Shown: one piece after another, positions 18,453 to 26,908 of the stretch
Position numbering within the stretch: position 1 is the first letter of the stretch
Layout of the letters: every line of letters begins with the position of its first letter
NCBI RefSeq assembly: GCF_000612725.1
Contig: NZ_HG964450.1
Location: 1,382,415-1,433,756, forward strand
DNA length: 51,342 nucleotides
Reading direction: 5' to 3'
Source of the DNA: Mycolicibacterium austroafricanum
Lineage (GTDB): Bacteria; Actinomycetota; Actinomycetes; Mycobacteriales; Mycobacteriaceae
The notes under the pieces: generated by a model
The model's input: only the letters and a program-made list of their open reading frames with translations
What the model was told of the DNA's origin: nothing
The model's database searches: none
Translations under genes and position numbers: made by a program

Positions 18453-18897
18453 CAGCGCCGGTGAACTCGGCCATCGCGTCGATCACTGCGGCCAGGTATG
18501 TGCTGATCTGCTGCTGACCAGCCACGTCGTGCCGGTCGCCGATCGAGTTGAGCGCCTCGACGAGTGGGCCGATGGCGGTTTGGGCACGCATGGCGGCCGT
18601 GTCGGTGACCTCAAGGATGACTCGGCGTCGATCGTGAGGGTCGCGATGACGCCGAACATAACCGGCACGTTCGAGTCGGTCAGCCAGCACCGTGGCCGAG
18701 GCCGACGACATTCCCAAACGCCGGCCCAGCTCGGCCGGTCCCGCGGGCGGTAGTCCCACGAGATGTTGCAACGCCGCCAAGTCGTTGAGGGGCAATCCGA
18801 GTTCACGGGCCATCAGTTGATTGATCGGCCCGGCGAGCCGGACGACGAGGGCAACCATGCTGGCCAGATCGATGCGGGTGGCGGTGGCGACAGGCAT
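18430..18897 (-). CDS. MarR-family transcriptional regulator
   Basis: 155 aa from ATG 18897, chosen because AAGGA lies seven bases upstream; a GTG at 18912 is an alternative. The winged helix is clear: LGRRLGMSSASATVLADRLE recognition helix, then the wing RRHRDPHDRRRVILEVT. It is divergent from the glycosyltransferase with an inverted-repeat operator between them, so it probably represses both and also influences istAB, which it overlaps. The inducer is unknown; an antibiotic is plausible given the neighbour. Confidence 0.9.
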   Translation of the reverse strand: MPVATATRIDLASMVALVVRLAGPINQLMARELGLPLNDLAALQHLVGLPPAGPAELGRRLGMSSASATVLADRLERAGYVRRHRDPHDRRRVILEVTDTAAMRAQTAIGPLVEALNSIGDRHDVAGQQQISTYLAAVIDAMAEFTGADDSELTS

Positions 18898-18924
18898 CGC
18901 GCGATCCTTCACTCTGTAAGGTGA

Positions 18925-18948
18925 CTAGACATATCTAGCTAAATCTAG
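18925..18948. promoter_or_regulatory. Probable MarR operator (TCTAG repeats)
   Basis: CTAGA (18925-18929) and TCTAG (18934-18938) form an inverted repeat with a 4-base spacer; another TCTAG follows at 18944-18948. The site lies between the divergent marR and glycosyltransferase starts, the usual place for a MarR autorepressor site. Confidence 0.6.
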
Positions 18949-18967
18949 CGGAAACGGCGGCCATCTG

Positions 18968-20146
18968 ATGCATATTCTCTTCACGACGCCACCGGCGCCG
19001 GGCCACGTCTATCCGACGTTGCCCCTAGTTGAGGAACTCGTCGACCGCGACCACCGTGTCACCTACATCAGCGCCGCATCGCTGGAAGCGGAGATCGTGC
19101 GAGCTGGTGCATTGTTCATCGATCTTGGATGGGAACCCGACACCACCACACTGGCCGCATCAGGATTTAGCGTTGACACTCTCAGCGCTGACCTGCGCGG
19201 GTTCCTGGCCGCCGCGCGCACGCTCACTCCCGGCCTGCTCAACGCGCTGGCCAACGATCCCCCCGACGTCGTATGCATCGACAATGTTCCGCTCGGCGGG
19301 TTCCTCGTCGAGCAGTTCGCGGCGTCAACGGTCTCTTTGATCGCGAACCTGGCCACCAACGAGGCGTTCCCACCCTCCGAACTGATCGACGGATTCACCC
19401 CGCATCACCCCGGTATGCAGCACTACTTCACCGAACTGGCCGACTGGTTCAGCACCCACGGTCTAGCCGTTCCCTTCGGCCCGAGCCGCGATAACGAGCC
19501 GGGACCGCCGTCGCTGGTGTTCATACCGCGGGAGTTTCAGATCGCCGGCAACAGCTTCGCCGAAAACGTCCACTTCATCGGCCCCTCGATGCCCAAGCGC
19601 GCCCGCCGCACCGCTTCCTGGGCGCCACCACACGATGACGCCCAGGTGCTGTTGGTCTCGTTGGGCACCGCCTTCAACAATCGACCCGAATTCTTCGCCT
19701 CCTGCGCAGAGGTATTCGCGGACAGCAGATTTCACGTCGTTCTCAGTCTTGGCACCCATATCGACCCCGCAGACATCGGAACGCTGCCACACAACATCGA
19801 GGCCCACCAAACGGTGCCCCAACTCGACGTGCTGCGCCACGCAACCGCATTCATCACCCACGCGGGAATGGGATCAACGATGGAAGCTCTGTACTACGAG
19901 GTGCCCACCATCGCCGTACCTCAGGTCCGCGAGCAATCAGTCAACGCCGCCCGCCTCGAATCACTCGGACTCGGAGTTCAACTCCCATCACCCACACCCG
20001 GCGACCTCCGCACCCTGACAGAAAAAGTAGCTGCAGACACGGTCATCCGGAGCGGCCTGGCGGAAATGAAAGAAGCGATCAACCGCGCCGGCGGTACAAC
20101 CGCTGGAACCGGCATCATCGAAGCCGCCCGGCACCAACCGCCGTGA
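18968..20146 (+). CDS. GT1 glycosyltransferase of the macrolide-inactivating (MGT) type
   Basis: 392-aa GT-B enzyme. The N-terminal acceptor half opens MHILFTTPPAPGHVYPTLPL, including the conserved His of this family. The C-terminal half has the UDP-sugar signature HAGMGSTMEALYYEVP and a Gln-rich end (PQVREQSVNA). Homologues (OleD, Mgt, Rgt) glycosylate macrolides, rifamycins or other aromatics; which substrate applies here cannot be read from sequence. It is divergent from marR and inside the IS21 terminal repeats, so it looks like a mobile resistance or detoxification gene. Confidence 0.85.
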   Translation: MHILFTTPPAPGHVYPTLPLVEELVDRDHRVTYISAASLEAEIVRAGALFIDLGWEPDTTTLAASGFSVDTLSADLRGFLAAARTLTPGLLNALANDPPDVVCIDNVPLGGFLVEQFAASTVSLIANLATNEAFPPSELIDGFTPHHPGMQHYFTELADWFSTHGLAVPFGPSRDNEPGPPSLVFIPREFQIAGNSFAENVHFIGPSMPKRARRTASWAPPHDDAQVLLVSLGTAFNNRPEFFASCAEVFADSRFHVVLSLGTHIDPADIGTLPHNIEAHQTVPQLDVLRHATAFITHAGMGSTMEALYYEVPTIAVPQVREQSVNAARLESLGLGVQLPSPTPGDLRTLTEKVAADTVIRSGLAEMKEAINRAGGTTAGTGIIEAARHQPP

Positions 20147-20170
20147 CCCCGCGTGACGACCCAGTGACTC

Positions 20171-20227
20171 CAACATTCACGAACAACCAATCGGTCGCAC
20201 AGAACGCGACGTCAACGTTCGCGAACA
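20171..20227. repeat. IS21 terminal repeats, distal side beyond the glycosyltransferase
   Basis: Inverted counterparts of the istB-side repeats: 20208-20227 (GACGTCAACGTTCGCGAACA) and a shorter copy at 20171-20185 (CAACATTCACGAACA). They lie 25-80 bases after the glycosyltransferase stop and define the other edge of the element. Confidence 0.8.
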
Positions 20228-20360
20228 AACGACGTCGAGAAGTCCGCACAAAACCAGAGGTCTTCTTGCCCGCGACAACATGTAACCAATTCTTGGTAGT
20301 GGGTGTCGTTGTTTAGGTTTCGGCGGGTATGGCCGACATGCGAATTGCGTTGTCGAACGC

Positions 20361-20785
20361 TTAGCTGGATAGTGGCCGGCCCGCCTTCGACGGCTTTAGG
20401 TTTAGGGTGGCTCGGACGAGTCCGGTGAGGATCATGTCGAGTCCGGTGTTGAATCGCCGGTCGCGGTCGCCGGTCAGGATCGCGATGAGGTCATCGGCCT
20501 CAGCGGGCGGATCGTGGCCACTGTCGTGATCTGCTGCACGAGCCAAGCCCACTCGTCGCTGGCCCTGAGCTGAAGAATGGCCTGCTCGTCGATCACGAAT
20601 CTCGTTGTGTAGGACCGCAACAGGGAAGGAAGCTGCTCTGGGCTTAATTCGAGTGCGGTGACCGCTTGCAGGAGGGTCATCAGCGTTGCCGACAGGTTGA
20701 GCGTGGCGGACAGGGTCGCGTACGAGCTGGCCGATGATGATGCCTCCGCCGTCCCGAAATGCCAACACCGCGTGCCCTCAGCTGC
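20361..20785 (-). pseudogene. TetR-family regulator remnant (C-terminal domain, frameshifted)
   Basis: Only the ligand-binding part survives, in three pieces: HAVLAFRDGGGIIIGQL, then in another frame LLQAVTALELSPEQLPSLL and RFVIDEQAILQL, then back to the first frame for GDRDRRFNTGLDMILTGL. This matches the TetR_C domain of tetracycline-repressor-like proteins. Two frameshifts (near 20715 and 20515) and loss of the DNA-binding domain make it dead. It abuts the qatD stop, marking an old recombination edge. Confidence 0.65.
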
Positions 20786-21536
20786 TTAACATCTGGACCT
20801 GGAACTGCCGCGGCAGCATGTCCTGAACGCCGGTGTCCGCCGCAAGCTGGCTGAGGTTTCTCCACACCAGTCGGCGGACGCCATCGGGCCGAAGGCCAAT
20901 GCTGTCGCCGAGTCGGCGTTCGACGAGGCTGATGTTGCCGGGCCGTTGTGGTGCTGCCTCGCGGCGGTCGCCGAAGGGGTGATCAGTCTCGGTCAGGAGC
21001 CGAGTTGTCGGGACGACCGCGAGTGGGGCCCATCTTCCGATTTGGGACGCGTTGACCGAGAAGTACGCGCCGAGGTCGACGGCGCGTCGGGTCTGCTCGT
21101 CGGTGCCCAGCCACCAGTGCAGCACAACGCCTTTGGGTTGATGGCGTTCGATTGTGTCGAGCACGTGGTTTGTGGCGCGGTAGCTGTGTATTGACACGAT
21201 GCGTGGCGTCTCGACGAGCGCACTGATCACACTGTCGAACACGTCCTGTTGCGCGTCGAGTGGTACTTTCGCGCTTCCGTCCAGACCGACTTCGCCGACG
21301 ACGGGGGTTGAGGGTAGGGCGGCTTGGAACGCGTCGCGGGAGAAGCCTCGGACGGCTTTGGCGAGACTGGGATGGCAGCCGACACCCCAGGCGACGGAGG
21401 GGTCGTCGCGTTGCGCGACGTCGGCGTATTCGGTGAGGCTGCGTGTCATCGCCGCCACGCAGGCGCCGAGGCGATGCAATTCAGAGGGGGCTATGTCGGG
21501 TTTGATGTGGGCGTGCATGTCCAGCGGCGTCAGCAT
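20778..21536 (-). CDS. qatD: QatD, TatD-like metal-dependent nuclease of the Qat defence system
   Basis: 252-aa TIM-barrel hydrolase of the TatD family. Metal ligands are visible: HAH near residue 8, Glu in VVGEVGLD, His in SIHSYRA and Asp in TETDHPFG. It starts on the base after the qatC stop (TAG then ATG). Order A-B-C-D and the KAP ATPase/QueC-like partners identify the anti-phage QatABCD system. Its role is inferred to be nucleic-acid cleavage on infection. It is the last gene of the operon. Confidence 0.92.
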   Translation of the reverse strand: MLTPLDMHAHIKPDIAPSELHRLGACVAAMTRSLTEYADVAQRDDPSVAWGVGCHPSLAKAVRGFSRDAFQAALPSTPVVGEVGLDGSAKVPLDAQQDVFDSVISALVETPRIVSIHSYRATNHVLDTIERHQPKGVVLHWWLGTDEQTRRAVDLGAYFSVNASQIGRWAPLAVVPTTRLLTETDHPFGDRREAAPQRPGNISLVERRLGDSIGLRPDGVRRLVWRNLSQLAADTGVQDMLPRQFQVQMLSS

Positions 21537-22850
21537 CTACGTCACTCCCGCTAGATCCGCCGCCGTGTCCACCACTGCGGCGAGCTCGCGCAGTCCTCGG
21601 TTGGCAATATCGAGGGCGTCGTCGAGCGAAACATAGTCGGGCAGCCCGACCGACAGCAGGTCGGCGGCTGTGAATCCTCGACAGCCGGCGTAGCGGACTG
21701 TGAGCACTTCGTCTCGTGCTGCTCGCCGCAGCTGGGCGGATTGACGGTTCAGCTCGATCGCCGTGTGCAGATAGATTGTTCGGTCCTGCAGTCCGGCGGC
21801 GAGGAAGGCTGACCGGCGCACCAGGCAGCCGAAACACACGCCGCACTGCGTATCGGGGCTAAACCCGGTGCCTGTCGCCCAGCGGACATGGGAACAAGAG
21901 TGTGACAGCGCCAGCAACGTTTCGGCGTCCTTTTTGCCGAGAAGCTCGGCCACCTCGGCGTACATCTCTCCTTTGGTGGAGGCTGCGAACGGGTTGCTCA
22001 CGTCGCTGTACCCGCCGACTGCTGCGATCGAACGCCGCAGTTGGTCGAGCATGACCGGGTGTGTCGTGCGAGTCGACAGCGCGCCGCGACGCTCGCCCGC
22101 CAGTGGAGGATTCAGTGCAGCGTAGCCATTTTCGGCCAGCCAGAGCGGGATCGGGGGATCGACGGCGGCATGGGCGAGGCCGAGAGCTATGAAGAGGAGG
22201 CTGCGGCTCCGGCGGGTCGCTTCATCACCGAAAGCTACTGCGCCGCCAAGCTGTTTAGAGCGACGCGCGATCCAGTGCTGCTTCATGAACACCTGGTCGG
22301 GGAACCGTCGAGCCAGCCACCTGGCCAGCGCCTTCTGGCGGGCCGAGTGTCCGCCCCAATCCCAATGGGAGACCAGCAGGAGGCGTTCTCCCGCGCAGAG
22401 CGATCTGACCGCGCCGCACAGCGAGTCGGCGCCGCCACTGAAGAGCAGCACCCGGTCGACCTGCGGTCGGTTGGCTACCTTACGTGCCTTGGCTGTGGTG
22501 CGCTTGCGAAAGTTGAGTGTCCAACTGTCGGCGGTCAAAAACTCCAGCGTCGCAGCGATATTCGGGGCGACAGCCTGCCAGTCATCGACGCCATACATCG
22601 GGATGTCGAGTTCGATCTCCCGGGCCCAGCCCTTGGGCCGGGGCACGGTGCGATCGGCCAAGAACGTCGACACTGACAGGGCGACGAGGTCGACGTTCGG
22701 TTCGGGGACGGCGCCGATGATCGCCAGCTGCGGCCCGAGGCGTGTATGGAACGACGTTTCACTGTGTGCCGCCCGCCAAAGGAACTCACCGTTGGTGAGC
22801 GGCCGCTTTCGAGGCCACGTGCCACTGATGATCAATCGGCGGCCCGTCAT
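21537..22850 (-). CDS. qatC: QatC, QueC-like PP-loop ATPase of the Qat defence system
   Basis: 437 aa. The PP-loop SGGADS (residues 138-143) and a Cys cluster (CGVCFGC, about residue 335) match QueC, which makes preQ0 in 7-deazaguanine synthesis. Here it sits in a Qat operon, where QatC acts on its partner proteins rather than in queuosine synthesis according to family work; the chemistry cannot be settled from sequence. The first ~130 residues are an extra N-terminal domain not found in housekeeping QueC. Start overlaps the qatB stop (ATGA). Confidence 0.92.
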   Translation of the reverse strand: MTGRRLIISGTWPRKRPLTNGEFLWRAAHSETSFHTRLGPQLAIIGAVPEPNVDLVALSVSTFLADRTVPRPKGWAREIELDIPMYGVDDWQAVAPNIAATLEFLTADSWTLNFRKRTTAKARKVANRPQVDRVLLFSGGADSLCGAVRSLCAGERLLLVSHWDWGGHSARQKALARWLARRFPDQVFMKQHWIARRSKQLGGAVAFGDEATRRSRSLLFIALGLAHAAVDPPIPLWLAENGYAALNPPLAGERRGALSTRTTHPVMLDQLRRSIAAVGGYSDVSNPFAASTKGEMYAEVAELLGKKDAETLLALSHSCSHVRWATGTGFSPDTQCGVCFGCLVRRSAFLAAGLQDRTIYLHTAIELNRQSAQLRRAARDEVLTVRYAGCRGFTAADLLSVGLPDYVSLDDALDIANRGLRELAAVVDTAADLAGVT

Positions 22851-23644
22851 CTGCGTGGCTGCCCGATTCGCTCGAGGCTCTCCAGAGCTGTTTTGATGGC
22901 CTGCTCAAAATCACGGGCTGTGAGCGGGCGGCCCTCGGGCAGGCTGTGCGCGGAGACCGTGGCCTCCAACGCGGCCCGCATCTCCTGCTCGACGCGGAGG
23001 CTGTCGTACCCTGTCGCCGAGTGGGAGCGGATGATGTGGCCGGCTTCAGAGATCCACACCTGCCAGACGTACTCGACGACCCATCGGTTCGCCAGGTCGA
23101 TCGGAGCGGGTTCGGACTCTTCGTTGAGCGCCCAGAGAATGAGATCTGCATTCGCCAGTCGAAGTTCGCTCTCGGCGACGTCACCGCTAGGGCCGGTCGC
23201 GGCTTCGAGCAGGCGCTTGGCCTGTTCATGCCGGGACAGGCCGACCAGCTCATTGAGCGAGAGCCCCAGTTCTCCGAGCGTCGCTGCGACCCCGCTCCTG
23301 AGGCCGTAGGCGCCCGCCGCTGCACGCCCGCCGGCTGACGCCGCCCGCGCCGTGGAGCGCCCGCGGCCTCCTGTCGCAGTGCCTGCGGAGCCGCCTGCGC
23401 CCCCAGTGCCGCCGCCACCCGATGCTGGTCCGCCGCCGCCTGAGCGTGCCAACCTTCGGGCGAGGTCGGCGATCAGAGCAGCGAGTTGGGGATTGGGGAG
23501 GGACCGGTCGCCGGGTGAACTTCCGGGCGTGCCGTCAGTGGTGGCCGGCCCGGCCTCGGCCGCGCCGCCGTCGAGCCAGTCCTGGGTCTGGTTGCCGACT
23601 CCCGACCAGCCGGGTGATCCGCCGTATGCGCCGGAGGTACCCAT
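22847..23644 (-). CDS. qatB: QatB, Qat defence protein with Gly-rich N-terminus
   Basis: 265 aa. The N-terminus MGTSGAYGGSPGW and the following 110 residues are rich in Gly, Ser and Ala and probably disordered. The C-terminal ~140 residues are helical (GELGLSLNELVGLSR, IDLANRWVVEYVW) and match QatB in pattern and position. Starts three bases after the qatA stop and ends overlapping qatC. QatB has no known enzymatic motif; it is the likely substrate or scaffold for QatC. Confidence 0.85.
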   Translation of the reverse strand: MGTSGAYGGSPGWSGVGNQTQDWLDGGAAEAGPATTDGTPGSSPGDRSLPNPQLAALIADLARRLARSGGGGPASGGGGTGGAGGSAGTATGGRGRSTARAASAGGRAAAGAYGLRSGVAATLGELGLSLNELVGLSRHEQAKRLLEAATGPSGDVAESELRLANADLILWALNEESEPAPIDLANRWVVEYVWQVWISEAGHIIRSHSATGYDSLRVEQEMRAALEATVSAHSLPEGRPLTARDFEQAIKTALESLERIGQPRR

Positions 23645-23647
23645 CGG

Positions 23648-25390
23648 CTACTGCTTCAGGGCTTCCTGGCCGGCGTTGCGGACCAGGTCTGGGGCGTCGG
23701 GGCTGGCGGTCCACTCTCGTACGAGCTCGGCAAGCTCGGTCGGCTGGTTCTGGGCCAGCAGAGCCAGCGGGACACCTGCGGTCAGCGACCCGTGGGACAT
23801 GCGCCGCAGTTCCTCGGCGGCGGTAGCGGCGATGGCAGGGGAGTCCGCGAGAGCGGAGATGGATTCGGCGAGCGCCTTCTGCGAGTCAGGACTGCGCTGC
23901 TGGCGAAGCGACGTCGCGAGGAACCCGGCGATCACCACGCGCTTGGACTCGTCAAGCTTGGCGGCCTCCCGGGTGGCGGTGCGGCGGGTGGTCGCCGACG
24001 ACGCACTCAGTTGTGAGGCGATAGCCCGCAGTTCGGGCGGCAGCGCGGCCGCCTCGATGGGCTCACCGCGCAGCGACGCGGCGAGTAGCAGGTATTGGGA
24101 CAGGTCCTCGCCGGACAGGTCGGGTGCGAGCTGCCCCCATTCGCGCACTCCCTGGCTATGTTCGCCCTCGCCGCTCTCGATCTCGGCGACCTTCTCCGCC
24201 ACGTTGCCGGCCGCCAGCCAACCGAGCAGCTGGCCGAACAGCTCAGGGTAGTGCAGTTCAGCGAGCATCAGTTTGGCGAGCGCTTCAGGTTCTAGCTTGA
24301 TGCGCCGCGCTGCGGCGAACGACGTTCGTAGCCAGTAGGCGTTCAGGAAGCGCTTGATGCGTCGGGGGTTACCGGTGGTCTGACGATGCAGCAGCGGGGT
24401 CAGCTGTTGCGCGAGGGCGATCTGCTCGCGTCGATCGTCCGGTAGGGCATCGCCGAACCGTTCAGCGAGCTGTCTGCCGCCCGCCGGGCGGGTGTCCTTG
24501 ATGCGTTCGATCAGTTCGGTGAGTTGGTCGTGGTCGGTGAGCATAAGCAGAGCCAGGTATTCCTCGGTTTGCTCCCGGCTCAGCGCTGGCACGCGGACGG
24601 GCACCTGGATGATCTTCTCCATGTAGTTGCGGGCCGTGATCGGCTGGCCAGTCGTGGCGAGTCGTCGCCCGATGGCGTTGGCGACGTTGTCCTCATCGGC
24701 GGCGATGACGAATGCCATGCCGTTGACGGACAGAAAGAGCTTGATCGCCTCCAGCGCCTCGACGACAGTGTCGGGCAGTGACCGGTCGAGGTCGTCGACA
24801 AGGACCACCACGCGGTCGAGGGGCGCCATTTCTGGGTCGGCCATGAGGTCCTGAAACTGGGTGCGGAAACCCTGCAGCGTCGGGTCGGAGGGCTCTTCTT
24901 TTTCCTCGGCGTTCTCGTCGAACAGGTCGATGAGGCCGCCGACGCCGGGGAGGGTGGCCGTCAGCGCTGAGGAGGCCGCCAGTTTCATGGCCTTGGCGAA
25001 ACTCACTCTCCGGCGCAGCTTGTGAAGCCCTTCCTTGATCTTGTCGAACCGCGACTGGGGTTCCTTGAGGGCTTTCTCCAGACCGGCCAGCACCTCGTCG
25101 ATCAGCGCTGTCGTCGGGTCCGTCTTGTTGTCGTACTCCCAGGGGCTGATGAGCAGGCACAGCACGTCTTCGCGGGTGTCGAGGCGCTGCTGCAGAAGGT
25201 GCAGCACGGTGGTCTTGCCGCCACCCCAAGGTGCGTTCACGCCGACCGTAATCGGATCGAGGTCTCGACGTAGGACGATCTCCTCGACGACGTCGACAAC
25301 GTCCTCAAAGCCGAGAAGATCCACCGGGCTGGGGTTGTCGTCTCGAAGTGGCATCGCACCATGTGCGCTAGAAGACAGTGGTCCGGTCAT
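23648..25390 (-). CDS. qatA: QatA, KAP-family P-loop ATPase of the Qat defence system
   Basis: 580 aa from ATG 25390, chosen for GAGAGGG nine bases upstream; the frame stays open to 25543 without a better site. Walker A is APWGGGKTT (residues 53-61) and Walker B is VVVLVDDLDRS, the KAP NTPase pattern. No clear pair of membrane helices is seen in the KAP insert (SSALTATLPGVGGLIDLF is only weakly hydrophobic). The C-terminal 180 residues are helical repeats. It is the first gene of the qat operon and probably the infection sensor or motor. Confidence 0.9.
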   Translation of the reverse strand: MTGPLSSSAHGAMPLRDDNPSPVDLLGFEDVVDVVEEIVLRRDLDPITVGVNAPWGGGKTTVLHLLQQRLDTREDVLCLLISPWEYDNKTDPTTALIDEVLAGLEKALKEPQSRFDKIKEGLHKLRRRVSFAKAMKLAASSALTATLPGVGGLIDLFDENAEEKEEPSDPTLQGFRTQFQDLMADPEMAPLDRVVVLVDDLDRSLPDTVVEALEAIKLFLSVNGMAFVIAADEDNVANAIGRRLATTGQPITARNYMEKIIQVPVRVPALSREQTEEYLALLMLTDHDQLTELIERIKDTRPAGGRQLAERFGDALPDDRREQIALAQQLTPLLHRQTTGNPRRIKRFLNAYWLRTSFAAARRIKLEPEALAKLMLAELHYPELFGQLLGWLAAGNVAEKVAEIESGEGEHSQGVREWGQLAPDLSGEDLSQYLLLAASLRGEPIEAAALPPELRAIASQLSASSATTRRTATREAAKLDESKRVVIAGFLATSLRQQRSPDSQKALAESISALADSPAIAATAAEELRRMSHGSLTAGVPLALLAQNQPTELAELVREWTASPDAPDLVRNAGQEALKQ

Positions 25391-25850
25391 CGGCCGGCGC
25401 CCTCTCGCCGATGACTCTCGACCCCCACCACGTCTCGATCGACGGCCATCGGTCACCCCTTGTCGCCGGAGGAAATGCCTGAGACTAGCCCGACCAGTCC
25501 TCGGGAATGCGGCGGATCGTGAGACCAATTCGCAGCCTTGCATTGAGACATGGCGAGAACGTCCAGCTCATGGCATGCGCCAGACGTCCCCTAGACTGAG
25601 CCACACGGCAGTAGGCCGAAGTGATGACCATCGAAATGCCCACCGCTACAGTAGAAACTTAGAGCGTGCTGAGCGTGGACGGCCGATGGCAGTCACAACC
25701 GCCGGTCGGCGGGTTCTCGACGCAATCGAGGCATTCGACCGCGACCACGCCGATGGATCCTGACCCGAACCCGGAGGGTGCGCGCACTTCCCAACACACA
25801 CGCCCTCGCGCCGGTCGAAAGCCACGCCCCTGAACCCAGCCGACAGTTGA
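25391..25850. other. Non-coding stretch upstream of qatA
   Basis: About 460 bases between qatA and the next minus-strand gene. It should contain the qat promoter, but I cannot point to a convincing one. A 25-codon plus-strand frame at 25686-25763 (MAVTTAGRRVLDAIEAFDR) looks like the beginning of a lost gene. Nothing else is recognisable. Confidence 0.4.
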
Positions 25851-26783
25851 TCACCGGTTAGGCAGGCGGACCCCGCAGGCTGGACACCAGCGGGCCGGGG
25901 TGTCGAACGCAGCTTCGACCGATGTCAGGTCTTCGTGGTGAAGCGTGCATGCCTGGCGAGTCAGATGGGTGCGGATCGTGTCGACGATAAACGCGGCCCG
26001 CTCAACGGGCGTGGTCCCGTACCGCTCGGCGCCGATGGTGCCCTCGGCGACGGTGTCACCTTCCTCTACCTCATGCTGCCGATAGTGCACGGTGCCGTCG
26101 CTGTCGGTGCTGTCGACGACGGGCACGTATCGGCCGCTGGGCCGGATATCGATTTCGATGCGCCAATGGCCGTGGCGTTCGCGGAATTCGAAGTTGTGGC
26201 CGTCTACCTCGCCGGTCCACTGCTCGGGGACCAGGCCACCGTGATTGTGCACGATGACACCCGGCTGCTGTTGGAGCCAGACCTGCAGCTCCGCGTCGGC
26301 GGCCTGTTCCTCGGCGCGGATCTGCTGGCCTTCCGGCGAGGCCCAGAACGCCTCCACGCTCGCCCGCCAATCCTTGAAGGCGCGGCGACGAGCGGCGGGC
26401 GGGTGGGTGCACAAGCAATCGAACCCGAAATCGTGCAGATCGGTGTCGGGCAGCCGGGGGTGGCAGCCGCACATGCACCGTTCGTCGGTGTCGACGTAGC
26501 GCCATACGGTCAGCGCATCCAGCGCCACATCAGCAAGTGTTGTCGCCTCGTCAACGCCGTGCTGGTCAAACACCGCAGCCAGGTGGCCGCGATAGCGTTC
26601 GCGCGCTTCACCGCGGGCGCGCTCGACACGCTCCCGGTACTCGATCGAAGGGGAACCCACGAAGTCATCCATCGGAGCTTCAGGCTCGTTGTTCACGGTG
26701 TTCGAGGGTGGCACACCTTCGTCATGCTGTCGCCTGAGTTTCGGGCCCGCCGCCCGTGCCATCAGGGGAGGCGCCCGGGGCAC
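25851..26783 (-). CDS. Hypothetical protein with two zinc-binding motifs
   Basis: Up to 310 aa; the start is uncertain, and ATG 26672 (MDDFVGSPSIEYRERV) is a good alternative giving 273 aa. A helical region rich in Arg and Glu is followed by a Cys/His cluster (CMCGCHP, then CLCTH about 25 residues on), a Trp-rich segment, a beta-rich part (HNFEFRERHGHWRIEID) and a C-terminal CPAC knuckle. I do not recognise the family. It is divergent from an AAA+ ATPase 80-240 bases away, so they may share a promoter region and act together. Codon use matches its neighbours. Confidence 0.75.
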   Translation of the reverse strand: MPRAPPLMARAAGPKLRRQHDEGVPPSNTVNNEPEAPMDDFVGSPSIEYRERVERARGEARERYRGHLAAVFDQHGVDEATTLADVALDALTVWRYVDTDERCMCGCHPRLPDTDLHDFGFDCLCTHPPAARRRAFKDWRASVEAFWASPEGQQIRAEEQAADAELQVWLQQQPGVIVHNHGGLVPEQWTGEVDGHNFEFRERHGHWRIEIDIRPSGRYVPVVDSTDSDGTVHYRQHEVEEGDTVAEGTIGAERYGTTPVERAAFIVDTIRTHLTRQACTLHHEDLTSVEAAFDTPARWCPACGVRLPNR

Positions 26784-26908
26784 CGTGAGAGTGAAGCGCG
26801 GACTGCCGCGGCCAGTAGTCGGATCGCGCGCTCATGAAATGGAGTTGACCGGCCACTGGCCAGATGCGAGTCTGTACGGCTGCCCTGTCCCCGAACAACC
26901 ACGACGCG

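Larger units (their letters stand above)
15969..20227 (-). mobile_element. IS21-family element carrying marR and a glycosyltransferase as passengers
   Basis: Both edges carry two copies of an inverted terminal repeat built on TGTTCG(T/C)GAA(T/C)GTT, so the 4259-bp element includes marR and the glycosyltransferase as well as istA/istB. A standard IS21 would end just upstream of istA, but no such end is seen there; instead marR overlaps istA. Matching bases extend outward (CGTCGTTTGTTCG, 13 bp inverted). I see no target-site duplication, so the exact ends or later rearrangement remain uncertain. It truncates parD on one side. Confidence 0.75.

Noticed and set aside
20228..20360. Possible missing start of parD on the far side of the IS21 element.
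   Set aside because: Reading the minus strand here gives only a short frame (MSAIPAET then stop) unrelated to ParD, so the insertion cannot be shown to have simply split the gene.
26243..26260. ATGACACCC in the zinc-motif gene as a possible inverted distal Tn7-like end.
   Set aside because: It lies inside an intact coding frame, is a single copy, and the following five bases do not match CCTGG.
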